From: an uncultured Clostridia bacterium
Lineage (GTDB): Bacteria; Bacillota; Clostridia; UBA1381
Direction of reading: 5' to 3'
Length of the DNA: 36,775 nucleotides
Assembly: GCA_944393255.1 (NCBI GenBank)
Contig: CALXZP010000035.1
Location: 1 to 36,775 of the forward strand
Positions within the stretch are counted from its first letter, which is position 1. Each line of letters opens with the position of its first letter. Below the pieces are notes generated by a model. It did not search any database. It was given only the letters and a program-made list of their open reading frames with translations, and was not told the origin of the DNA. Below, piece by piece: positions 1-7,898 of the stretch. A program made the translations under genes and the position numbers.

Positions 1-26
1 ATTCTAACATAAAACAAATAAAAATT

Positions 27-37
27 CAATACCCAAT
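27..37. repeat. Direct repeat CAATACCCAAT, copy 1 (possible operator)
   Basis: The 11-base sequence CAATACCCAAT occurs here and again, identically and in the same orientation, at 713-723 just upstream of the double-HTH gene. The copies flank that gene. A regulator binding site is one explanation, but nothing in the sequence proves it. Confidence 0.35.
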
Positions 38-47
38 AAAGGCGATG

Positions 48-81
48 TCAGCGTCGAGCGAAAATCGGCACTGATTTTTTT
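48..81 (+). terminator. Intrinsic terminator of an unseen upstream gene
   Basis: A 10-base stem (48-57 with 65-74; one mismatch and one G-T pair) with a 7-base loop is followed by seven T residues at 75-81. It reads rightward, so it would end a gene lying left of the window. Bases 1-47 are AT-rich and hold no gene that I can see. Confidence 0.65.
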
Positions 82-92
82 AGATAGCTGTA

Positions 93-121
93 TTGACTTT
101 GTTTATGTTGTATTATATAAT
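93..121 (+). promoter_or_regulatory. Orphan sigma-A promoter facing the regulator gene's 3' end
   Basis: TTGACT (93-98), a 17-base spacer and TATAAT (116-121) form a near-consensus sigma-A promoter reading rightward. No rightward gene with a convincing ribosome binding site follows. Transcription would start near 128 and run antisense through the double-HTH gene at 196-672. It may make an antisense or small RNA, or be a fortuitous match in AT-rich DNA. Confidence 0.5.
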
Positions 122-195
122 GACATACTGTGCATAAGTCAATATTTGTGATACCTTTATCTAAAAATAGCATCCTTTGTCATTGCCGAGCCGCG

Positions 196-672
196 TTATT
201 TCCCCTCCCTGTCGGGCGGTGCCTCTGCGGCAAGCTCGTTTATCTCGCTGTCGGACAAAGCGCATATCTCACACAGTCTTATAAATATCTTGACCGGCAT
301 ACTCACCTTCCCCGTTTCATAATTGACTATGCTCCCCCTCGACACCCCTATCTCCGCCGCAAATTCCGTCTGGCTCATTTCCATAGATCTTCTTATGTAC
401 CTATATCCGGCAGGTCTTATATCCCTTCGGACGTCAGAAAGGCATCCGTGTATACCGAGCAGCGCGGTCACCGGCACGCCGTACGCCTCCGCCATATCCG
501 ATGCGGCTTTTACAGTCATCTGGCGTTCCCCGTATTCATATGCGCGCACAGTCCTGACCGACAGTCCGAGCAGACCTGCGGCCTGCTCGGCGGTATACCC
601 GGCTTTTTTTCTGTGCTCCGCAAGATCCCTGCCTATCCTCTTCAACACTTCGTCTCTTTCGATCTTTCTCAT
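196..672 (-). CDS. Double helix-turn-helix XRE-family regulator
   Basis: This 158-residue protein holds two Cro/C1-type helix-turn-helix domains in tandem, at about residues 10-66 and 83-140. Each shows the typical pattern of a first helix, TAEQAAGLLGLS or SQTEFAAEIGVS, then a recognition helix (VRTVRAYEYG and RGSIVNYETG). There is no clear ligand-binding or enzymatic domain, so it is probably a compact DNA-binding repressor or activator. The ATG at 672 follows a GAAAGGAAG ribosome binding site. The gene stands alone; the next leftward gene upstream (NhaC family) ends in its own terminator. AATACC half-sites 21 bases apart (693-698 and 714-719) lie just upstream and could be an autoregulatory operator. 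Its targets are unknown. Confidence 0.85.
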   Translation of the reverse strand: MRKIERDEVLKRIGRDLAEHRKKAGYTAEQAAGLLGLSVRTVRAYEYGERQMTVKAASDMAEAYGVPVTALLGIHGCLSDVRRDIRPAGYRYIRRSMEMSQTEFAAEIGVSRGSIVNYETGKVSMPVKIFIRLCEICALSDSEINELAAEAPPDREGK

Positions 673-692
673 TTGTCATATCTTCCTTTCAT

Positions 693-723
693 AATACCAT
701 TGAATATTTTTACAATACCCAAT
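693..723. promoter_or_regulatory. Candidate operator of the double-HTH regulator
   Basis: AATACC occurs at 693-698 and 714-719, two helical turns apart, directly upstream of the regulator's start codon. The second is part of CAATACCCAAT (713-723), which recurs at 27-37. Position and spacing suit binding by an XRE-type dimer or by a protein with two HTH domains. This is an inference from the repeats only. Confidence 0.35.
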
Positions 724-1003
724 CTATATTATAATGGAATATATATGTATAATAAAGAATTATTTTGTATTTTAAGGAAAGTTTGTTAGTTTTTCAGCCG
801 ATAAATGTGCAGGATATATCTACAGCATAATTTAACCATATTTTCGTCAAAGTTTTACTATTAATGAAAATCATGTAATTATATGATCTTTTAGATATTA
901 CAGTAATGATTATTGCTATTGATAAGAAAAAAACACGTCAGATCACCGCATGGGAAAGATATTGCACAAAATCGACAATTTGACGATAATAACATACATA
1001 AAA
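724..1003. other. AT-rich intergenic region
   Basis: This non-coding stretch lies between the double-HTH gene and the terminator of the NhaC-family gene. It should contain the leftward promoter of the HTH gene (a TATAAT-like hexamer is visible around 729-734 on the minus strand) but I found no convincing -35 partner. No RNA gene or conserved repeat was recognised. Confidence 0.4.
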
Positions 1004-1064
1004 AGTCAAAAAAACTGTCTCAGCAACGGGGACGCCGCATAAGCTGCGTCCCGATCCGAGACAG
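1004..1064 (-). terminator. Intrinsic terminator after the NhaC-family gene
   Basis: Two nested stems, CTGTCTC/GAGACAG (1015-1021 with 1058-1064) and GGGACGC/GCGTCCC (1029-1035 with 1046-1052), form a long hairpin. On the minus strand it runs into seven T residues (complement of 1008-1014). It lies 37 bases past the NhaC-family stop codon. Confidence 0.85.
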
Positions 1065-1100
1065 GTACCGTATACGAGCGGTTTTTACCATTCCCTTCGA

Positions 1101-2411
1101 TCAGTCTTTCTGTTTCCTCCTGCCGGAAAACGCAATGAAAAGCACTGCGCTCAAGCCCATCAGATACGGATAAAACATGCTCGGCAAAACAGATACCGCC
1201 GCTATCCCGGCTATCTGCGCCGCCGTCATGAGCTGTGCTCCGTACGGAAGTATTCCCTGTACCACGGATCCGAATATATCAAGCAGCGATGCGCTCCGCT
1301 CAGCCGGTATACCGTGGCGCTCCGATATCTGCTTTGCCATAGGGCCCGCGATCACTATTGCGATAGTATTATTGGCTGAAGCCAGATCGAGCAGTCCCAC
1401 AAGCACGGCTATACCGTACTGTGCCGCTCTGCTGCCGGACATACGCCTGTTCACGAACGAAAGCACCCATTCAAAGCCTCCGTTCTTTTTTACCATCGCG
1501 CTCATACACGATGCAAGTATCGCTATCACAACTATCTCATACATCCCGGACATACCGCCGCCGATCACGGGGATCACCTCCGCCGGCTCAATAGTTCCGG
1601 TGAACAGTCCCGCCGCGGCAGACAGAACGATGCCTCCTGTAAGAAGTACGAACACGTTTACGCCGCACAGTGCGCCTATCAGCACTCCAAGGTACGGTAT
1701 CACCTGCCATACGTTATAATGCAGCTCCTCATCCGGAGCATAAACGGCTCCTCCGGCAAGTATATAGAACAGAACGGCCGTTACGGCCGCCGCGGGCAGC
1801 ACTATACGAAAATTTGCTTTGAATTTATCCCGCATATTGCAGCCCTGTGTACGCACCGCCGCAATAGTAGTGTCGGATATGAACGAAAGGTTATCGCCGA
1901 ACATCGCGCCACAGACCACCGCTCCGACCATAAACGGCATAGATATTCCCGTTTTACCGCTTATATCCGCCGCTATCGGAGTCAGCGCCGCCACCGTTCC
2001 TACCGACGTTCCCATAGCCAGAGAAATGAAACAGCCCATTATGAATATACCCGTAACGGTAAAGTTTGCCGGTATGAACGAGAGCGTCATATTGACCGTA
2101 CTCGACACGCCTCCCGCCGCTTCCGCGGCCGCCGAAAACCCGCCGGCAAGCAGGTATATCATGCACATTATAAGTATATTCGGGTCGCCTGCGCCTCTTG
2201 CTGCAGTACCGAGCCTGCGCTCAAAGCTCTCGTCCCTGTCCTGCATGATTGCCGCGAACAGCGCGATGAGCAGCGCAAGCGGCATGGATACCGCATAGAT
2301 ATCGCCTATCGCTATACCGCCCCCGGCATAGATCGCTATAAACAGCGCGACCGGCAGCAGTGCGCGTAAATTCCCCCCTCCGGGGATCCTGTTTTTATCG
2401 TTCCTGTTCAT
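1101..2411 (-). CDS. NhaC-family Na+/H+ (or Na+/dicarboxylate) antiporter
   Basis: This 436-residue polytopic membrane protein has about ten hydrophobic segments and the NhaC-family signatures AMGTSVGTVAALTPIA and FGDNLSFISDTTIAA. Family members exchange Na+ for protons; the related MleN exchanges malate and lactate. I chose the ATG at 2411, which has AGGAGG just upstream (spacing only 3 bases). An alternative ATG at 2438 overlaps the fumarase stop codon as ATGA and would add nine residues. The gene is translationally close to the fumarase alpha subunit upstream and is followed by a strong terminator. That pairing suggests a C4-dicarboxylate or malate-linked substrate rather than plain pH homeostasis, but the substrate is an inference. 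Confidence 0.85.
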   Translation of the reverse strand: MNRNDKNRIPGGGNLRALLPVALFIAIYAGGGIAIGDIYAVSMPLALLIALFAAIMQDRDESFERRLGTAARGAGDPNILIMCMIYLLAGGFSAAAEAAGGVSSTVNMTLSFIPANFTVTGIFIMGCFISLAMGTSVGTVAALTPIAADISGKTGISMPFMVGAVVCGAMFGDNLSFISDTTIAAVRTQGCNMRDKFKANFRIVLPAAAVTAVLFYILAGGAVYAPDEELHYNVWQVIPYLGVLIGALCGVNVFVLLTGGIVLSAAAGLFTGTIEPAEVIPVIGGGMSGMYEIVVIAILASCMSAMVKKNGGFEWVLSFVNRRMSGSRAAQYGIAVLVGLLDLASANNTIAIVIAGPMAKQISERHGIPAERSASLLDIFGSVVQGILPYGAQLMTAAQIAGIAAVSVLPSMFYPYLMGLSAVLFIAFSGRRKQKD

Positions 2412-2434
2412 ATTCCTCCTAAAACAGAGCTTTG

Positions 2435-3277
2435 TCATATCTCACGCACGGCATGTCTCGCGACATGACAGTTTATATTTACCGCAACAGGCAGTCCTGC
2501 GATATGCGTAGGATACGTTTCTATATTCACCGCCAGCGCCGTAGTCGTGCCGCCCATGCCCTGCGGGCCTATCCCGAGAAGATTGATCCTCTCAAGCAGC
2601 CTCTCTTCCAGCTCCGCATAATACGGCTTCTCATTCCTCACGTCTATATCACGTGTAAGAGCCTTTTTTGACAGGACCGCCGCCTTGTCCATCGTTCCGC
2701 CTATACCTACGCCGACGACCATCGGCGGACACGGATTGGCTCCCGCCTTTCTCACTGTCTCTACAACAAAGTCTATCACCCCGTCAACTCCGTCGGAAGG
2801 GTTCAGCATTTTCACACCGCCCTTGTTTTCACTGCCGAAACCCTTCGGAGCGAACGTGAGCTTTATCTTATCTCCCTTCACAATATCATAGTATATGACC
2901 GCAGGCGTGTTGTCCTTGGTATTCACCCTGTCGAGCGGATCGCGGACTACGGACTTGCGCAGATACCCCTCCGTATAACCTTCGGCAACGCCTCTGTTCA
3001 CAGCGTCCCCAATTGTCTCGCCCTCGACAAGAACTTCATTGCCTATCTCTATAAAGAACACCGCCATGCCTGTATCCTGGCAGATAGGCACTTCCTTTCT
3101 TCCGGCAATATCGGCGTTCTGCAAAAGCTTTTCCAATATGCCCCGGCTCACCTCGGACTGTTCCGTTTTCACTCCCGCTTCAAGAGCACGGCGGATATCG
3201 CTGTTAAGGCGGCAATTGGCGCTCACGCACATTTCCTTTACCGCAGATGTTATTTCTTCACTTTTTATTATTCTCAT
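2435..3277 (-). CDS. Class I fumarate hydratase (or tartrate dehydratase) alpha subunit
   Basis: This 280-residue protein matches the N-terminal half (alpha subunit) of iron-sulfur class I fumarases, which interconvert fumarate and malate in the cytoplasm. Three cysteines in family contexts, Cys66 (VPICQDTG), Cys183 (ANPCPP) and Cys270 (NINCHVARH), are the expected ligands of the [4Fe-4S] cluster, so the active site appears intact. The L-tartrate dehydratase alpha subunit belongs to the same family and cannot be excluded. The beta subunit, normally encoded directly downstream, is absent from the window; instead the gene overlaps or abuts an NhaC-family antiporter. The ATG at 3277 has a GGAAGGGG sequence upstream, at slightly long spacing. 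Confidence 0.88.
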   Translation of the reverse strand: MRIIKSEEITSAVKEMCVSANCRLNSDIRRALEAGVKTEQSEVSRGILEKLLQNADIAGRKEVPICQDTGMAVFFIEIGNEVLVEGETIGDAVNRGVAEGYTEGYLRKSVVRDPLDRVNTKDNTPAVIYYDIVKGDKIKLTFAPKGFGSENKGGVKMLNPSDGVDGVIDFVVETVRKAGANPCPPMVVGVGIGGTMDKAAVLSKKALTRDIDVRNEKPYYAELEERLLERINLLGIGPQGMGGTTTALAVNIETYPTHIAGLPVAVNINCHVARHAVREI

Positions 3278-3315
3278 ATCAACGACATTTAACCCCTTCC
3301 TGAAAAATCACCCGG

Positions 3316-3352
3316 TGTCAAAAAGGACGCCGCCCAATGCAGCGCCCCTTTT
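3316..3352 (-). terminator. Intrinsic terminator after the large glycosyltransferase
   Basis: On the minus strand an AAAAGG...CCTTTTT hairpin with an inner GCGC/GGCG-type stem ends in a run of T residues (complement of 3320-3324). It lies within 45 bases of the glycosyltransferase stop codon and separates that gene from the fumarase gene. Confidence 0.6.
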
Positions 3353-3358
3353 ACATAT

Positions 3359-6300
3359 TTACAAAAGTACCCACGAATCGAACCATTTAAGCCAGCTTTC
3401 GGCGTATGAATAATCGCACGGCGCGCCGCTCAGAACCGGATAGAACATAGCAAACAGCACCAGCGCAGCGGCCGCATATACGAACGCTCCCGCCATTACT
3501 CCGAATTGACTCCTGCTCATAGGCAGCTGCCGTTTCCAATTTATCTTACGTGTGGATACGGACAGCACCATTTGTTTCCCTCCGCCGCAGTTGTCGTAGA
3601 ATGTCTTTATCGTATAGCCGAGCATGAGCGTTATAAACGGCACGCACGGGAAATAGTGATAAATATATGTTGTTCTCACGACTGCCATCCACGGCATAAG
3701 CTCTGCAAGATACGCTATCACCAAAAACAGCGGTATCTTGTTTGAGGTCTGCTTTATCTTGTCATCATAGGCAAGCGCCATCATAAATACGCCTACCATT
3801 ACCGCCGAATAGCACAGTATGCTCGGGAACTGGCGGACAAGCTTTTCATTGCCGCTGCCGGTCGTATACGCTATAACGCAGACGAGCGCAAATACGAGAG
3901 CGTATATACCTCCGAAAGCATACTTATTCACACCGTAATAGGCACGCTTTTTAAGAGGTATAATGATCGCCAGCGCTGCCATATACGCAAATGCGCCTAT
4001 ACCGAGCCACCATACCGCCGGATTTCCGAACGAGCTTATACCCTGCTTAAGTCCGTTATCGAGCGTGTTGGAGAAATACCATATAGGACGGTACATTATC
4101 GGCCATTCGTACCAATGCGACGAATACGGATGCGTGGAGTCCACGACCGTCTTTCCGTGATACGTAAGCATACTCTCCGCATTGTCGATTATCGTGCTGA
4201 GCCCGTGTCCGCTCGGCGTATTGAGATACGGTATATACGAAAGCGCGTATATAACCGCCGGTATCACTATAAAGAAGCCGACGCAGAAAAGCAGCGTCTT
4301 TATCATATTGCTCCGGAACGTATCTATGATCTTTTTATGCTCAAAATCCCCGGTACGGCCTTTGGGATCTCTCATAGCCGCTCTGTATTCCGCATACCGC
4401 TCATACAGAGTATAGAAGAATATCACCGCAAGTCCCGCTCCCGCATAAAGTCCCGTCCACTTGCTCGCTACCGCAAAGCCGAAGAATATTCCCGAAAGCC
4501 CGAGAGGTATGAACGTCTTTGCAAGCGGCGTATCATAGAAGCTTCGCTTATAGTATTTATACATGTAATAGTACATAAGCATTATGAAGAAGGTAACGTA
4601 TACGTCTATGGTAGCGATACGCGTCTGCGCAAAATGCATGAAATCGAATGTGAACAGCGTGCATACGACCGCCGCGAGCCACGAGCGCTTCAGCAATCTT
4701 TTTGCAAAAACGTATATCACAGGTATCATAAATATACCGAAAACAGTACCCGCTATCCTCCAGCCGAACGGCACCATGCCGAATATCAGTATGCCTATGC
4801 CTATAAACACCTTGCCGAGCGGCGGATGCGTCCATTCGTATACGGACAGATGATGTATAAATTCATACGCCGTACGCGCATGATAGATCTCGTCAAAATA
4901 CGTTCCGGACATGAAGGACTTGCCCTCGGCCATCTTCCACTGCTCGTCAAACATATTGGCTATGCTCTCATCATCCTTGTTAACAGGCTCAAGCTGAGCG
5001 CCGCTGCCGTCGAGGAAGCAAAGCTCCTTGACGGTAAGCTTTTCTTCATCGTCCGGAGACATGTTTGAGGAAAGGCTCACATACCTTGCCGTCTTGTCCA
5101 CATCGAGTATAGTCCAGCAGAACACGGCTCCGGAGGTATTGCTCTCGGTATACACCTCATGCATATCCTCGTCATAATATGTTATGTCAAGGATCCTGTC
5201 CTCCTGAAGGTTTCTTGCCCCGAGATAGAATTCCGTTTTCGCGATCTGCTTTTCACTGCCGAGATCCACCGTTACGGCATTTTCCGTTATCACCGTCTCG
5301 GTCTCCGGCGCATACATATCTCCGAGATTATAAAGCGCTATGACCGAATACACGATCCCTATAGCGGCTATCGCTATGATATCGAACCTTCTCAGCTTAG
5401 CCGGCTTCTCGCTGACTCTGAAAGAGAATGCCGGCGCGGCATTTACGGCAGCGGCATTTTTCTTTTTCTGCGGTCTGCTGTACGTCTGGCTTGCTTTGCG
5501 CGTTTTTGCCGGCACGCTCTCCTTATAATTTACACAATCCTTTTGGATAACGTATATAAAATATACCGACAGTATTATATTTATTACAGACGCGACAGTC
5601 ACTACCGGACTTCTGAAATACGTGTTTATATCCTGCTGGTATATGAGCAGGATCCATGCCGTATTGAAAAACTGCGACAGTGAAAACAGTCCGAACATGA
5701 GGAAGCGCTTTGTATTAGGGACTGCCGCAAGCGCAAGCATCAGCATCACCATTCCCGGGAACGCATAACGCTCATGCATCTTCACCGACAGCATGAATGT
5801 ACCGAAAACAAGTATGAATGATGAGATATAATACTTGTCCGGGCTTTTGCTCTTAAAGAACACATACGCCGAATATGCGACCACTATACATATCATGCAA
5901 TATCCGAAAATGCTGCCGGCAGCGGTAAGACCCGTCCAGTTCTTGCCTATAGCGGCATAGATATTAAACGCATTCACCGTCATATACGGATACGACGCAA
6001 GCGTTTCGATATACTGATCTATTATAACGCTTATCCCGTGTATAGGGTCATTGCCGAACGGCATGAACGTCACGAACATAAACGCGACAGCTCCAACACC
6101 GCTCAGGAGTATTTTTATCAGCTTTTCCGCCGTATAGTCCTCCGAACGCACAAAATCTATTATGCCATATATCAGTACCGGAGTAAAGAACAAAGCCTGA
6201 GGCTTTATCAGGACAGCCACGGCAAACATGAAATATGAAAGCGTGTACCGCTTCTCCGCCGTGAAATACACCGCAAGCAGACAGAACAGCGTCAGGATAC

Positions 6301-6820
6301 TGTCCACCTGACCCCACATGGCGCTCACAAGTATATACGCCGGATTGAGCACTATGAGAGCGGCAAACACCGCTGCGATATCGTCTCCGAACTTTTTTGA
6401 CGCTATCTTATAGACCATGTACCCCGTCACCAGGTTCGCTATTATTGCCGGGAGCTTGATAAACAGCTGCAGACCCGTTCCCTGCAGATCCAGCGTGTTT
6501 TTGACCGCACCGAGCAGATACATCACATACACATAGCCCGGAGGATAGTCGTGGAAGCCGTCCGACAGATAGAACTGCCTGAGCCCATTGTTAAAAAGCT
6601 GATCCGACCACCCTATAAAGCAGGACATATCGGTCTCGTGCCCATAATAGCAGACAGCTCCTATAACGTTTGCCACAACACCCGCTATCATAACGGCTAT
6701 TATATACATAGCGTTGTTTTCTGTTCTTTTCAATTCCGATGTGTTTTCTTTCAGGTAAAGCTGCCACACCGCTCCTCCGAATACGGCAGCCAGTACCACG
6801 ATAGACACAATTGAAGTCAT
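3359..6820 (-). CDS. Two-module GT-C glycosyltransferase with PMT (GT39) domain
   Basis: This 1,153-residue integral membrane protein joins two GT-C glycosyltransferase modules. Residues 1-430 are a polytopic module with YPPGYVYVMYLLG (92-104) and MWGQVDS (168-174), as in bacterial polyprenyl-phosphate-sugar-dependent transferases. A basic linker (435-478) and one membrane segment (480-500) lead to an extracytoplasmic, probably beta-rich region (about 505-615). Residues 630-1150 form a protein O-mannosyltransferase-like module with the Asp-Glu motif (YFDEIYHART, 641-650), THPPLGK (664-670) and a C-terminal block of membrane helices. It probably transfers lipid-linked sugar to a surface protein or polymer. 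The ATG at 6820 follows AGAGGTGA; an upstream in-frame start at 6874 lacks such a site. It is monocistronic, with its own promoter and terminator. Confidence 0.85.
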   Translation of the reverse strand: MTSIVSIVVLAAVFGGAVWQLYLKENTSELKRTENNAMYIIAVMIAGVVANVIGAVCYYGHETDMSCFIGWSDQLFNNGLRQFYLSDGFHDYPPGYVYVMYLLGAVKNTLDLQGTGLQLFIKLPAIIANLVTGYMVYKIASKKFGDDIAAVFAALIVLNPAYILVSAMWGQVDSILTLFCLLAVYFTAEKRYTLSYFMFAVAVLIKPQALFFTPVLIYGIIDFVRSEDYTAEKLIKILLSGVGAVAFMFVTFMPFGNDPIHGISVIIDQYIETLASYPYMTVNAFNIYAAIGKNWTGLTAAGSIFGYCMICIVVAYSAYVFFKSKSPDKYYISSFILVFGTFMLSVKMHERYAFPGMVMLMLALAAVPNTKRFLMFGLFSLSQFFNTAWILLIYQQDINTYFRSPVVTVASVINIILSVYFIYVIQKDCVNYKESVPAKTRKASQTYSRPQKKKNAAAVNAAPAFSFRVSEKPAKLRRFDIIAIAAIGIVYSVIALYNLGDMYAPETETVITENAVTVDLGSEKQIAKTEFYLGARNLQEDRILDITYYDEDMHEVYTESNTSGAVFCWTILDVDKTARYVSLSSNMSPDDEEKLTVKELCFLDGSGAQLEPVNKDDESIANMFDEQWKMAEGKSFMSGTYFDEIYHARTAYEFIHHLSVYEWTHPPLGKVFIGIGILIFGMVPFGWRIAGTVFGIFMIPVIYVFAKRLLKRSWLAAVVCTLFTFDFMHFAQTRIATIDVYVTFFIMLMYYYMYKYYKRSFYDTPLAKTFIPLGLSGIFFGFAVASKWTGLYAGAGLAVIFFYTLYERYAEYRAAMRDPKGRTGDFEHKKIIDTFRSNMIKTLLFCVGFFIVIPAVIYALSYIPYLNTPSGHGLSTIIDNAESMLTYHGKTVVDSTHPYSSHWYEWPIMYRPIWYFSNTLDNGLKQGISSFGNPAVWWLGIGAFAYMAALAIIIPLKKRAYYGVNKYAFGGIYALVFALVCVIAYTTGSGNEKLVRQFPSILCYSAVMVGVFMMALAYDDKIKQTSNKIPLFLVIAYLAELMPWMAVVRTTYIYHYFPCVPFITLMLGYTIKTFYDNCGGGKQMVLSVSTRKINWKRQLPMSRSQFGVMAGAFVYAAAALVLFAMFYPVLSGAPCDYSYAESWLKWFDSWVLL

Positions 6821-6883
6821 AAAGTCACCTCTTATCTCTTTTCTTTCTGCGGCAGCAGCGCCGCAAAACAGCATATCAGTTCT

Positions 6884-6912
6884 ATTTTACTATATTTCGG
6901 CTGTATTTGCAA
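6884..6912 (-). promoter_or_regulatory. Sigma-A promoter of the large glycosyltransferase
   Basis: On the minus strand TTGCAA (6907-6912), a 17-base spacer and TAAAAT (6884-6889) lie about 65 bases upstream of the chosen start codon. Confidence 0.65.
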
Positions 6913-7006
6913 TAGGTAACACAAATTTTTTCATCGAAATTTTTGCGGTGCATACGGTATGAACTGTATGCTGTGTGATTTAATATAAAAAAATTTATGC
7001 ATCCTC

Positions 7007-7035
7007 TTGACAAGTATAATTATATTTGTTATGAT
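7007..7035 (+). promoter_or_regulatory. Sigma-A promoter of hicAB
   Basis: TTGACA (7007-7012), 17 bases and TATGAT (7030-7035) lie 23 bases before the hicA start codon, so the mRNA leader would be very short. HicB-type antitoxins commonly repress at such a site; no clear palindrome was identified here. Confidence 0.8.
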
Positions 7036-7058
7036 GTTTACTGTAAGGGGGAAATTTA

Positions 7059-7256
7059 ATGAAAAGCTATTCTTCACGGGAAGTAATGAAAATGCTCATT
7101 GCCGATGGTTGGTATGAAGTCAACACTGTGGGGAGCCATCATCAATTCAAGCATCCTACAAAAAAAGGAAAAGTCACATTAAAGCACCCATCGAAAAACA
7201 TACCGCCCAAAACACTGAAAAGTATTTCAATTCAATCCGGTATCATTTTCAAATGA
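7059..7256 (+). CDS. hicA: HicA-family mRNA interferase toxin
   Basis: This 65-residue protein has the double-stranded-RNA-binding-like fold signature of HicA toxins: a SSREVMKMLIADGW start, the GSHHQF motif holding the catalytic histidine (His27 or His28), and a lysine-rich PTKKGKVTLKHP strand ending in the typical IPPKTLKSI segment. HicA toxins cleave mRNA or tmRNA and stop translation until HicB binds them. Length matches the family. The ATG follows AAGGGGGAAATTTA. The antitoxin gene starts 35 bases downstream and both share one promoter. The key histidine is present, so the toxin looks intact. Confidence 0.9.
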   Translation: MKSYSSREVMKMLIADGWYEVNTVGSHHQFKHPTKKGKVTLKHPSKNIPPKTLKSISIQSGIIFK

Positions 7257-7291
7257 TACCCGGAGCATATATTTGCAAGGAGTGATCATTT

Positions 7292-7705
7292 ATGAAACTG
7301 AATGACTTTTACGAATACCCGGCAGTATTCACATTTGACGAAGGCTATGATATAGCTGTGACCTTCCCGGATCTCCCGGGCTGTGCAACAAGCGGAGAGA
7401 CCGAAAAAGAAGCGTTTGTGATGGCAAAAGAGGCTCTTAGTCTGCACCTGTACGGCATGGAACAAGATGGCGATGATATTCCGACACCGTCATCCTTCAA
7501 GGATATACAAAAACACCTTGAAGAAAACGAATGTGTTGTTATTATAGAAGTTTTCATGCCGTCGATTCGCATGGCACAGGAAAACAGATCGGTAAACAGA
7601 ACCGTAACTCTTCCGGCATGGCTAAATGCCAAGGCTCTGGAATGTGGAGTAAACTTCTCAGCCGTTCTGCAGGAAGCCTTAAAGGATCGTCTTCATATAC
7701 AATGA
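7292..7705 (+). CDS. hicB: HicB-family antitoxin with C-terminal ribbon-helix-helix domain
   Basis: This 137-residue antitoxin has the partially degraded RNase H-like HicB domain at about residues 5-75, with the hallmark FPDLPGCATSGET followed by an AxEAL helix. A C-terminal DNA-binding region at about 95-137 (NRTVTLPAWLNAKALECGVN, then FSAVLQEAL) looks like a ribbon-helix-helix domain. It should bind HicA and block its active site, and the complex should repress the shared promoter at 7007-7035. The start at 7292 follows GCAAGGAGTGATC. Flanking terminators insulate the pair from its neighbours. Confidence 0.9.
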   Translation: MKLNDFYEYPAVFTFDEGYDIAVTFPDLPGCATSGETEKEAFVMAKEALSLHLYGMEQDGDDIPTPSSFKDIQKHLEENECVVIIEVFMPSIRMAQENRSVNRTVTLPAWLNAKALECGVNFSAVLQEALKDRLHIQ

Positions 7706-7772
7706 GAAACTGTGCATGTATTCCATAGACACGCAGCTCCAAACAGTCCCCTCCCTCCTCTCAAAGAAAAAC

Positions 7773-7802
7773 ACGCCGCCGGTAAGCAAATACCGACGGC
7801 GT
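7773..7802 (-). terminator. Hairpin after xpt (leftward terminator)
   Basis: A 12-base stem (7773-7784 with 7791-7802, one mismatch) is followed on the minus strand by G then five T residues (complement of 7768-7772). It would stop transcription arriving from the xanthine operon. Confidence 0.55.
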
Positions 7803-7806
7803 ATAC

Positions 7807-7833
7807 AAAGGGGTTTTTAAAAGCCCCTTTTTT
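7807..7833 (+). terminator. Intrinsic terminator of hicAB
   Basis: AAAGGGG (7807-7813) pairs with CCCCTTT (7824-7830), with an inner T/A-rich continuation, and is followed by T residues to 7833. It lies about 100 bases after the hicB stop codon. Confidence 0.75.
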
Positions 7834-7838
7834 CAATG

Positions 7839-7890
7839 ACAGCCTGAACCGTTTTGCCCGGTGAGACGTTAAAGCTCAGGCTGTTCTTTT
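7839..7890 (+). terminator. Second hairpin between hicB and xpt
   Basis: ACAGCCTGA (7839-7847) and TCAGGCTGT (7876-7884) form a 9-base stem enclosing 28 bases, followed by TCTTTTT. It is the third stem-loop in the 190 bases between the convergent hicB and xpt genes and may be a backup terminator in either direction. Confidence 0.45.
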
Positions 7891-7898
7891 TCATATTC

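Noticed and set aside
130..789. Long rightward open frame (219 codons) opposite the double-HTH gene
   Set aside because: It has no ribosome binding site or recognisable protein character and is the shadow of the HTH gene; only the promoter before it was kept.
4115..5068. Rightward 317-codon frame inside the large glycosyltransferase
   Set aside because: Its Arg/Tyr/His-rich composition is typical of an antisense shadow, and the leftward gene is clearly real.
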